Shown: positions 1 to 7,877 of the stretch, in pieces | How the letters are laid out: every line of letters begins with the position of its first letter | Position numbering within the stretch: the stretch's first letter is position 1 | Origin: JADFUS01 sp964368765 | Lineage (GTDB): Bacteria > Bacteroidota > Bacteroidia > Bacteroidales > Rikenellaceae | Reading direction: 5' to 3' | DNA length: 25,836 bases | Assembly (NCBI GenBank): GCA_964368765.1 | Contig: CAYJCU010000020.1 | Span: 1-25,836 of the forward strand | Translations under genes and position numbers: made by a program | The notes under the pieces: generated by a model | Database searches by the model: none | Seen by the model: only the letters and a program-made list of their open reading frames with translations | What the model was told of the DNA's origin: nothing

Positions 1-41
1 GATATGACGTGCATAAATTCAATCCTCAGGTTCGCCGGACA
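1..41. repeat. Terminal fragment of a dispersed repeat (probable IS end), left edge of window
   Basis: The first 41 bases end in CCGGACA. They match the reverse complement of the last 41 bases of the window at all but one position, and bases 15788-15828 at all but three. The flank CTACTAAT at 42-49 is also shared with the right-edge copy. The element itself would lie to the left of base 1. No transposase coding is visible. The junction lies 13 bases from the stop codon of the M60 peptidase gene. That it is an IS end is inferred from repetition and the sharp boundary. Confidence 0.6.
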
Positions 42-54
42 CTACTAATTGTTT

Positions 55-2718
55 TTAATTTTTACTCCAAATTTCTACTCTTTTAGCATCTGGTTGCACG
101 GCATTAAGTTTAACACTCTCAGCATCTAAATATTTAGCAGGTACAGAGAAATTATCCTTTACACTTTTAAACACCACTACCCCATTATTAGTTAGTTCAA
201 AGGCTGCTACACCCCCATAATTAGTAATAGTGAACTTTTCGCCATCAACACTAACTGCAATATCAGATGGTACAGTGGCATTATCACGATAGTGTGTCCA
301 ATAACCAGTATCGCCAAGAGTTGCAGCAAAACCGGCATCCTCATGATACATAAAATCTCTATCCTCTATATACTCAATAGCACCTGTTGAAGGGTAGTTT
401 TTAGCTTTCACATAGTTCTGAGCATCTGCAATCATCTCTTCTGTTAGCTCGTGTGTTATCCATCCATAGCTATTGATAGTGACTTTAAACGGAACGAACC
501 ATCCCCACGCCTCAAAGAAAGGTGTTAAATCCTCTTTGGCAGCATCACACATCAACTTATAAATCTCCATTGCCATAAGTTGCGAGTTAGGGTTATCCTG
601 AAAATTGTATGGGCTCTGTCGAGAGAGCTTAAAGAAGTTAGTCCAAAACTCTGTATTCTTCTCTGCCATATTATAGTAGATATATAACTGCCAATACATA
701 CGTTGAAGAATAAATACATCCGAACCCTCAGACCTATCCATTAATATAAACGGTGTTTGGGCAAATGTCTCAGGCGTTGAATCATCCACCTCTTTAAGTG
801 GTTTATGATCGTTAGCAAAGCCATAATCAATTATTGCCTGTGCCCCCTGAGCACGAGATTTAAACCCTTTATCTACCTTTATTGAGTATAGATTTGAGAA
901 GAAATTATTAGACCCCTCAGTATATCCATGGAAGTTAAATATAGGTTGTATCTGGTGTCCTACCTCATGGGCTGGCCCCCACATAAGATCACGTGTTCGG
1001 AACATAGTTCCAACATCAAGTCGCTCTAAAAGAGTGTTATCATGGTAGTGTGTACGATAATCTGAGGCATCCATATAACCTGTTTGATTAGATATAAATA
1101 CATGGCGAAGTTTAAATTTACCATTGTTATAATCTTCGTCAATACCTAGAATTTCCCAGTTCCACCAGCACATTTTTTCATAGTAGTCAAAAGCATCGAC
1201 AATCTTCTCAGTAGGAATAAAATTACGAGAGTATATAAGATGACAATATTTTCCTACTATATCAAACATGTGGAAAGGTTTCTCAGCCAAGTCATAAATA
1301 CGAGCATACTCAGAATCTGTCTTATGCTCCTCTATATCAAAATAACCATTTACATAGCCATTAGACTCATCCTCTTCATCAATATCTGGAATGTGAATAT
1401 CAATTGGTTTAGCACTAGACACAGTAATATCATCTATATAGTAATAGATATATAGTAGAGCATCATTTAACATCACAATCTTATTAACACCCTCTTTAAT
1501 AGTATAGAAATCACCCTGCCCAAAATCTTGGAAAGCATCCCATGCAAAAATAGAGATTTGGTTTCCGTGTGTCTCTCCGACAAGAATCAACACCTCATCG
1601 CCCTGCTCTGCCCATATACCAGTTGGATTATCAGCCCTACCATATATTTTAGATTTATGCTGACTAGCTAGATACCTAGGTGTTGTGTGAGCCTCATAGC
1701 TGCCTACTCTAAACTCTTTTGGATATGAGCCTTCTTTTAATCTAGTAGCAATGCTCTTCAACTCTTTAGGTAGTTTATTAATATCTTCATCACTAGCTGT
1801 TTGTTTAAGTTCAACGCACGCCATAGATGTAAACACATTATCTATCTTTTCGTTTAACTCTAAATCTTGCTCTATTTTATAAAGTTCAACCTCTCTACAA
1901 GTGGCGTTACTATTAACACCATCTTTTATTACAAATCTAATAGTTTTAATATTACTTACCCCCTCAGGCATATAGATTGTTTTGGCTGAACCATCTAAAC
2001 CAAAATTATAGTCTGCTTTAAATTCAACCCAATCTGCATTTTCACGAGTATTATATGATATATCAACCATACCCCAATCACCATTACCTCCACGAGGATA
2101 GACAATTATATAATCTATTTGCGTTGCAGTTGTTGGAACATCAACCTCTAACCACTTAGGAAATGTGCTATTGCTCCACTCAGAGTGCCACATAGTTGAA
2201 AACGAGCCATCATATACATATTTTGCATCACTAACTCCATCAGATTGATAATCAGACACTCGTGCAGCAATAGGCGAATATTTTATATCCCTCGTAACCT
2301 CTAACTTTTCAGACTCATCTTCATTACCATCATTTAAAGATGCAGCCAATTGGAGCACCTCTAAGGTATCTGTAACAGATTTATCTGTATAGTAAGCAAC
2401 CACCTGCCCTGAACGAGATTCTTCTTTCAAATTCTCAGTAATAATTATCTCAACCTCTGCATCACCATCATCGTCATCTATGTTTTTAGACACCATTAGC
2501 CATTCAGCAACATCGCCGATAGCCTTAACATTCCAACTTTCATCAGAGGCTTCAACAGATATAGTGCGCTCTTCGCCTTGGGCATCTGCACTAATACTTA
2601 TTTGCTTAAATCTAATAAAGTCTTCGGTTATTGGTATATCATCCGTAATATCGGATTCATTACCACATGCACAACTAAACAGCAGTGTGATAGAAATTAG
2701 CATCAAAAATTTATTCAT
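55..2718 (-). CDS. BACON / F5-8C / M60-family zinc metallopeptidase lipoprotein
   Basis: This 887-residue protein begins with a lipoprotein-type signal (candidate lipidated Cys16 or Cys18). A BACON domain lies at about 36-126 and a discoidin-like F5/8 type C carbohydrate-binding domain at about 147-283. An M60 (enhancin-like) peptidase region follows, with the zinc motif HEVGH at 584-588 and the downstream Glu601 in TEGSNN, where the family carries its conserved glutamate. M60 peptidases of gut Bacteroidota cleave O-glycosylated proteins such as mucins, and BACON and F5/8C modules fit binding to such targets. All catalytic residues look intact. It is the last gene of the SusC/SusD operon, 60 bp after the thioredoxin-like gene, with a hairpin in the gap. 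It is probably exposed on the cell surface. Substrate specificity is inference. Confidence 0.9.
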   Translation of the reverse strand: MNKFLMLISITLLFSCACGNESDITDDIPITEDFIRFKQISISADAQGEERTISVEASDESWNVKAIGDVAEWLMVSKNIDDDDGDAEVEIIITENLKEESRSGQVVAYYTDKSVTDTLEVLQLAASLNDGNEDESEKLEVTRDIKYSPIAARVSDYQSDGVSDAKYVYDGSFSTMWHSEWSNSTFPKWLEVDVPTTATQIDYIIVYPRGGNGDWGMVDISYNTRENADWVEFKADYNFGLDGSAKTIYMPEGVSNIKTIRFVIKDGVNSNATCREVELYKIEQDLELNEKIDNVFTSMACVELKQTASDEDINKLPKELKSIATRLKEGSYPKEFRVGSYEAHTTPRYLASQHKSKIYGRADNPTGIWAEQGDEVLILVGETHGNQISIFAWDAFQDFGQGDFYTIKEGVNKIVMLNDALLYIYYYIDDITVSSAKPIDIHIPDIDEEDESNGYVNGYFDIEEHKTDSEYARIYDLAEKPFHMFDIVGKYCHLIYSRNFIPTEKIVDAFDYYEKMCWWNWEILGIDEDYNNGKFKLRHVFISNQTGYMDASDYRTHYHDNTLLERLDVGTMFRTRDLMWGPAHEVGHQIQPIFNFHGYTEGSNNFFSNLYSIKVDKGFKSRAQGAQAIIDYGFANDHKPLKEVDDSTPETFAQTPFILMDRSEGSDVFILQRMYWQLYIYYNMAEKNTEFWTNFFKLSRQSPYNFQDNPNSQLMAMEIYKLMCDAAKEDLTPFFEAWGWFVPFKVTINSYGWITHELTEEMIADAQNYVKAKNYPSTGAIEYIEDRDFMYHEDAGFAATLGDTGYWTHYRDNATVPSDIAVSVDGEKFTITNYGGVAAFELTNNGVVVFKSVKDNFSVPAKYLDAESVKLNAVQPDAKRVEIWSKN

Positions 2719-2733
2719 ATATCAATGGTATTG

Positions 2734-2770
2734 TGCTAGTGAGTTGCTATTAATCCGCAACCCACTAGCA
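2734..2770 (-). promoter_or_regulatory. Intercistronic hairpin between thioredoxin-like gene and M60 gene
   Basis: The arms TGCTAGTGAGTTGC (2734-2747) and GCAACCCACTAGCA (2757-2770) pair over 14 positions with one mismatch around a 9-base loop. On the transcript the hairpin ends about 15 bases before the M60 start codon. No U-run follows, so a standard terminator is unlikely. Partial attenuation, an RNA-processing or stability site, or an effect on M60 translation are the options. Confidence 0.55.
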
Positions 2771-2778
2771 GTAATGAC

Positions 2779-4239
2779 TTATTTTTTATGTTTTGTAACA
2801 CCAGCCTCCATCTCAGAGATAAGTGCCTGAGCCGAACGACCACCAACAATCTTATGAACAACCTTTCCATTGCCATCAATCAATAGAAGTGTAGGGAATG
2901 AGGTTACTTTATATTTCTTAGCAAGCTCGATACCCTCTCCTGCCTCCATATCCATCTTGATATTAACAAAATTTTTATTGAAGTAGTCGCCCACAACCTT
3001 TTGGGTAAACACCTGCGTACTCATCTGAATACAAGGGCCACACCATGTAGTGTAACAATCTAAGAATAGTAGTTTCTTGCTCTCTTTTGCCTTAGCAAGA
3101 GCCTCTTTAAATGTGCCCTCTTCAAACTTAACACCGCTAGTATTAAGCATGTGTTCAGCAATTTGCTTATACTTACTACTTATACTTTCATGTGCTTTTT
3201 TTGACTCTGCAATAAGATAGTCAGCGATAGTGCGTTTTTCATTATCATCCAACCCCTTTGCTTGACCCAAAGATAGATTAATCATATATGGAACCTGAGG
3301 ATTCTCCCAAGCGTTTTCGTTCGCTTTCATGAATGAAATTAACGATTTCATATCACTACCTGAACGTATCTTAGCAATCTCATACAGAAGAAAAACTTGA
3401 TTTGTATCAGCAAGTCCTGCATCTTTAAGTTCAATATAAAAATCAATTAGTTTTACCATGTCATGCTTCTCAGTAGTGGCATAAGGCATAAGATAGTTTG
3501 AATATACCATAGATATATATTTATCTATAGCCTCAGCTCCTATCTCTTCAACATACTTATCCTTATTAGCTATTAAGTCTATAAACATTGGAGAATCTTT
3601 CTCAAAAACATATCTTTGGAAAAGAAACCAGTTCTCTTTTTTTCTCCACTCCTTAGATTTAATCTTTTCAAAATATTGATTTGTTAAATCATTGGCACTA
3701 TTTATATCACCAGCATAAAATTGTGCAATAGCATAGTCACGAAGAGTATTTACATCACGTTTACCCGATTCATAACGTTTTTGCAACCACCTATGTGTTG
3801 TCTTTTCATTTAAAGAGCGAGATAATTTCTCTTTAAATTCAGCCAATTCACCACCACCGATAATTCGTTGAATAATATCACCTCTCTTATCAAGTATAAG
3901 ATATTGAGGGAAAGTTATAAGACCATATTTATCAGCAAGTGCCTTACCCTCGTCCTTAGTTACGTCAATAAATAGATTTACAAAATTCTCATCGCACCAA
4001 TCAGCAAAATCTTGATCACTGAATACATATAAATTCATTCCGTGACATGTAAGTACCCAATCGGCAAAACAGTTAAAAAAGATAGGTTTATTCTCTTTTT
4101 TAGATTTTTCAAGTGCCTCTTCAAAAGAGTACACATACTTCATCTTAACATCTGCCTTTACTTGGTCTCCATACATACTCTGAGATATGGCTACAAATGA
4201 GATAGACAATAATAAGATTGATAAAATTAGTTTTTTCAT
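2779..4239 (-). CDS. Exported protein with two thioredoxin-like domains
   Basis: The protein has 486 residues and an N-terminal Sec signal (MKKLILSILLLSISFVAISQ) without a lipobox cysteine, so it is probably periplasmic. A first thioredoxin-like domain (about 36-145) has the active-site position occupied by WVLTC (61-65), which keeps only one of the two cysteines. A helical linker of roughly 210 residues follows. The second thioredoxin domain (about 370-486) has an intact WCGPC at 399-403 and the cis-proline segment SFPTLLLIDG. The intact domain should be redox-active; the first is probably non-catalytic or acts through a single cysteine. Only 5 bp separate it from the FISUMP gene upstream, so it belongs to the same operon. 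A role in keeping exported operon products correctly disulfide-bonded is inference. Confidence 0.85.
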   Translation of the reverse strand: MKKLILSILLLSISFVAISQSMYGDQVKADVKMKYVYSFEEALEKSKKENKPIFFNCFADWVLTCHGMNLYVFSDQDFADWCDENFVNLFIDVTKDEGKALADKYGLITFPQYLILDKRGDIIQRIIGGGELAEFKEKLSRSLNEKTTHRWLQKRYESGKRDVNTLRDYAIAQFYAGDINSANDLTNQYFEKIKSKEWRKKENWFLFQRYVFEKDSPMFIDLIANKDKYVEEIGAEAIDKYISMVYSNYLMPYATTEKHDMVKLIDFYIELKDAGLADTNQVFLLYEIAKIRSGSDMKSLISFMKANENAWENPQVPYMINLSLGQAKGLDDNEKRTIADYLIAESKKAHESISSKYKQIAEHMLNTSGVKFEEGTFKEALAKAKESKKLLFLDCYTTWCGPCIQMSTQVFTQKVVGDYFNKNFVNIKMDMEAGEGIELAKKYKVTSFPTLLLIDGNGKVVHKIVGGRSAQALISEMEAGVTKHKK

Positions 4240-4244
4240 ATTGA

Positions 4245-5246
4245 TTACTCTTTAATTAGTCTTACACTAAGGGCTGCTTCTGGATGCGCAGTACCTCTAA
4301 AAATTGTATTTCGTCCTGAATAAATTTTACGTATGATATAGAAATATGAATCTTGTTCAACGCCATCAACAGCAGTAGATGTCCAGAAATAACCATGAGT
4401 ATCAAGATTTACAAATTTAGGATATTGAGAGTGCTGAGGTACATCTCCGTAATAGTGAATACCACCAAATTGCATTTTGAATCCATATACATTTTCCATA
4501 ACATCAAGAATATCAGCATCACCAATACCACGCCACTCCTCTATCATATCAGCTTCAGCAGATTCCATCCCTAACGCTTTCTCTAATTTCAACCAATCTT
4601 CATCGGTAGGCAGACGCCACCCCTCAGGGATAGCCATCTCTAATGCCTCTTCCTTATACAATAATCCACACCTCACCGATGCTGAATCTGTAATTAAATC
4701 TGCCTCTTGTAGCATCAAAGCAGCGAAAGGCGGTATGGCCTCAATTACTAAATCAAGGTATATCTCATTTAAAATCTCATAAGCAACTAAATATTCTGGA
4801 TGCAGTAATTGATCATAATAGGTCAATATATTTGCAAGCAAAAATTGAATATTTGTGATCGGCTTTATTGTATTTATCATGCTTATAATAGAGGTGTAGG
4901 TATTAGGATTAGGAATCTCTACTATCTCTCCACTAGCTACGAACTCTTGAGCTCGACGCTGAAACTCCATATTATCAATCTTAACATCTGCCATCTGAAC
5001 ATCATCCTCATAATAGGCATAACATCCACCAAGAGCTCCAGCTTCAATACGATAGGCTAGATTCTCTGTCATCCATGTTTGTCCATTAATAGTGATAGTG
5101 CTATATGTCTTATTATCTCTTTGGTCAGTAAACTCGCCCTTAGTAAATTCAAGACCTGTGTTTATTGATACCTCATCAGCTGATTCACATGCAAAAAATA
5201 GTGCAAAAAGTGACAGTAATGATATATTAAAAAATATTTTTTTCAT
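4245..5246 (-). CDS. FISUMP-domain lipoprotein with a central insertion
   Basis: The 333-residue protein has a lipoprotein signal with FFAC (lipidated Cys20). It matches the Fibrobacter succinogenes major paralogous domain pattern: the TYSTITINGQTWMTENLAY segment at about 47-65, GWRLPTDEDWLKLE at about 209-222, a Gly/Tyr/Phe-rich end with FWTSTAVDG, and the terminal SVRLIKE. Between the CYAYYEDD segment and the GLLYKEEAL segment lies an extra, mostly helical stretch of about 110 residues (82-190) that replaces the usual short loop. The function of FISUMP domains is poorly known; they occur in surface proteins and lipoproteins of Bacteroidota. It sits 17 bp behind the metallohydrolase-like lipoprotein gene, in the SusC/SusD operon, and so is probably a surface accessory protein of the uptake complex. 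Confidence 0.8.
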   Translation of the reverse strand: MKKIFFNISLLSLFALFFACESADEVSINTGLEFTKGEFTDQRDNKTYSTITINGQTWMTENLAYRIEAGALGGCYAYYEDDVQMADVKIDNMEFQRRAQEFVASGEIVEIPNPNTYTSIISMINTIKPITNIQFLLANILTYYDQLLHPEYLVAYEILNEIYLDLVIEAIPPFAALMLQEADLITDSASVRCGLLYKEEALEMAIPEGWRLPTDEDWLKLEKALGMESAEADMIEEWRGIGDADILDVMENVYGFKMQFGGIHYYGDVPQHSQYPKFVNLDTHGYFWTSTAVDGVEQDSYFYIIRKIYSGRNTIFRGTAHPEAALSVRLIKE

Positions 5247-5263
5247 AGTTCATCTTTTTTAGA

Positions 5264-6325
5264 TTAAAACTCAATACCAAATCTTTTTACTATGGTATTA
5301 TATACAACCTCAAACTTTTTCATCACAAGCTCTTGGTCTCCCCAACGCTCTGTAAAGCCATCCTTGCCTAGTGAAATTATCTCTCTAGCATAAAGCTCCA
5401 AATCATAATCAGCACCCTCTGGAGCATAAGAAGCAACACCAACACTACTAGCACCAATATTAACAAAACCTAGCTTACCAAGCCTACTAATAAGATCTCT
5501 GCATAAAGTAGCATACTCATCAGGTATACTCATAAAAATAAAATTGTATGGGAAACCACCCGCTAAAACTGCTGGATGCATTACTGCTCTACCCTGCATA
5601 ATCAGAAGAGCCTGAGTATTTGGATCTGCATTAGCTACCAATTCATCTACATATGAGTAATATGCTGGATCTAAAGACTCAATAGACTTATAATAGTAAG
5701 AGGACGGTGATAACTCATAAAATTCTGCAAGATCTTGCTTATATTCAGTTATACGGTCAATTATCATCCCCAATTGTAGTGCAGAAACTGTTCCATCTAT
5801 CTGTGAATCTTCTGTCCAACCAGATGTTACAATAGCAGTTCTGAAACCTAGTTTATATGTCATAGGCCATGACGAATCTATAATCTTACCATTGCTATCC
5901 TCAATTTCATACGAACTTATTAAAAAGAAATTATAAGGGTAAAGCGTACTTGGGTTATTCTCAAGATACCTCTCAGCACACTCAAGAGCTTGAAGTTTCT
6001 CTGCCTCATCTGTAATATATGTATACTTGTAATGCAATCTAGCATATCCGTAGAATGACCACGGAAAATCTAGTGTCTCATAGGTGTAAACGGGATTACC
6101 CTCGAAATCATTTCTCAGTTTAACCTGTGCAATAGTATCATTAAAATATGTTGATACACCATACTTGGTATATAGCTCATAGCGTTTTGCCTGAACAGGA
6201 TCGTCAGGATTATTTGTTATCTCATAAGGGTTGCTATACTCTAACATATGAACTAGTGTATCCTCGCTCTCACTACACCCATAAATAGTAAAAGCTGTAA
6301 GGAAAATTATTAATAATGTTCTCAT
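5264..6325 (-). CDS. Lipoprotein resembling the SusD-associated zinc metallohydrolase family, without HExxH
   Basis: This 353-residue protein has a lipobox IYGC (Cys17). From memory, its C-terminal part (a YA segment, a DxxLE stretch, a conserved Trp in ERWG, then KKFEVVYNTIVKRFGIEF) follows the tail of the substrate-import-associated zinc metallohydrolase lipoproteins that sit after SusC/SusD pairs. The early segment around YTKYGVSTYFNDTI also fits that family. The family's HExxH motif is absent: no HExxH occurs anywhere in the protein. It may therefore be a non-catalytic homologue that binds substrate. It lies 16 bp behind susD. The family assignment rests on pattern recall; that it is a lipoprotein of the uptake operon is much surer. 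Confidence 0.6.
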   Translation of the reverse strand: MRTLLIIFLTAFTIYGCSESEDTLVHMLEYSNPYEITNNPDDPVQAKRYELYTKYGVSTYFNDTIAQVKLRNDFEGNPVYTYETLDFPWSFYGYARLHYKYTYITDEAEKLQALECAERYLENNPSTLYPYNFFLISSYEIEDSNGKIIDSSWPMTYKLGFRTAIVTSGWTEDSQIDGTVSALQLGMIIDRITEYKQDLAEFYELSPSSYYYKSIESLDPAYYSYVDELVANADPNTQALLIMQGRAVMHPAVLAGGFPYNFIFMSIPDEYATLCRDLISRLGKLGFVNIGASSVGVASYAPEGADYDLELYAREIISLGKDGFTERWGDQELVMKKFEVVYNTIVKRFGIEF

Positions 6326-6341
6326 AATATGTACTTTTTTT

Positions 6342-7865
6342 TTATAATAATTTAGAATCTGTTGATACAGGTTCTCTTAACTCTCGTTCGTTCTGCTCTA
6401 GGTCAGTATCAAGCTCTAACACTTTAATCGGAATAGAGAATGTATATGCTAAATCCATTGGCATAAGTTCGTATGTATCGCACTGCACAAATTTCAGGTT
6501 ATCATCATCATCATACACTGTGAAGTTTCTTACCAACGTCTTAGAATAAGGATAATCAGTATTTACAGCATAACGGCGTAAATCAAACCAACGATGTCCT
6601 TCAAAGGCTAACTCTCTACGACGCTCATCTCTAATCTCAGATATAAGTGACTCTCCGGAGTAGTTCTTAGCTAAATAATTTTTTATACGATTACCTTTAA
6701 GCTCGTGAAGATATTTATTAGCTAACGCCTCATCACCAGATAGAGCAGCACCCTCAGCAGCATTCAGATATGCCTCAGCTACACGAAGAGTATAGGCGTC
6801 TGAAACTCTTGATACATGGAAATCGGTTCTATATTTGCGATTAAGAGCAACACTATCTTTATCTCCTGAAACACTATAATAGATATCTTTACGCATATCA
6901 TCGTCTTCATATAAATTATATAAATCACGTGACACGCAGAAACCAGCTGCTTCGCCATTTAACTTACCTTGCAGATTAAGCGTACCTTGCGAGAATATTA
7001 ACTCAACACTATTAGCACTAATCGCATAAGAAGCGGTATCAATCTGCACATTCATTAGATTAGTAAGCGTTTTTTTACTCTCTAGCATATCCATAGCAAC
7101 ATCTGTAGCCATTTCCCAAGATTGAGTATATAGGTAAACACGACTTAATAATAGTTGCGACGCCTCTTTTGATGCGCGATAAATAACATTTGTTTCAACA
7201 CCATTCTCAAAATATTCTATAGACTCTTTTAAGTCAAAAATAATTTGATCATAAACCTCTTTAATCGTATTACGTTTAAATTGACCCAACTCAACGTAGT
7301 GCGAAATTTTAAGTGGTACACCTAATTTCTTATCTGCCGAAGAGGGAGCATAAGCATCTCCATAAAGATTTACAAGCAGAAAATAGAGTTGTGCTCTCAA
7401 AAAATAACTCTCTCCAATAAGTGTATTACCCTCTTTCTCCTCTAGTGGATTAAGTTTAATCATCTCTTTAGCCTCATGAATAAGAGTATTTGCTGCATTA
7501 ATTCTTGCATACAAATCATTCCAAAGCAAATTATCATCTATTAATCCTTGCGCATTATAAGAACGTCCCACCTCTAGTTGCCAAGTGGTATATCCAAAAT
7601 ATGCATTATTCATAACACTGATACCACCAGATGCTCTTTGTGTTCTAATGGTGTTAATATCATCATCTAAGAAGTTAAGAAACCACTCTAAAGAGCCTGT
7701 TGAATTCTCTTCTAACTCATGAGATGGGATGTATCCACTTCCTAATATTGTTTCATTTAAATCTGTTATTGACTTTGGCACAACTAAATCCTGTGAGTAC
7801 TCTTCCAAAAAGCCACTACAACTAGTCATAAGTGCCACGACTGTAATATATAATATTTTTTTCAT
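6342..7865 (-). CDS. RagB/SusD-family nutrient-binding outer-membrane lipoprotein
   Basis: The 507-residue protein has a lipobox MTSC (Cys16). It shows the SusD features: a FLEEYSQDLVVP start after the lipid anchor, the TPR-like helix RAQLYFLLVNLYGDAY at about 160, and the C-terminal signature RELAFEGHRWFDLRRY. SusD proteins form a lid on the SusC transporter at the cell surface and capture the ligand. The gene begins 12 bp after the susC stop codon, the normal SusC-SusD arrangement. Length is typical of the family. Ligand is unknown; the operon's peptidase suggests glycopeptide or peptide material (inference). Confidence 0.95.
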   Translation of the reverse strand: MKKILYITVVALMTSCSGFLEEYSQDLVVPKSITDLNETILGSGYIPSHELEENSTGSLEWFLNFLDDDINTIRTQRASGGISVMNNAYFGYTTWQLEVGRSYNAQGLIDDNLLWNDLYARINAANTLIHEAKEMIKLNPLEEKEGNTLIGESYFLRAQLYFLLVNLYGDAYAPSSADKKLGVPLKISHYVELGQFKRNTIKEVYDQIIFDLKESIEYFENGVETNVIYRASKEASQLLLSRVYLYTQSWEMATDVAMDMLESKKTLTNLMNVQIDTASYAISANSVELIFSQGTLNLQGKLNGEAAGFCVSRDLYNLYEDDDMRKDIYYSVSGDKDSVALNRKYRTDFHVSRVSDAYTLRVAEAYLNAAEGAALSGDEALANKYLHELKGNRIKNYLAKNYSGESLISEIRDERRRELAFEGHRWFDLRRYAVNTDYPYSKTLVRNFTVYDDDDNLKFVQCDTYELMPMDLAYTFSIPIKVLELDTDLEQNERELREPVSTDSKLL

Positions 7866-7877
7866 AATCTTAATTTT

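Noticed and set aside
2480..2830. Plus-strand ORF of 116 codons across the M60 gene start
   Set aside because: It is antisense to the BACON region and the thioredoxin gene end, with no recognisable domain or promoter.
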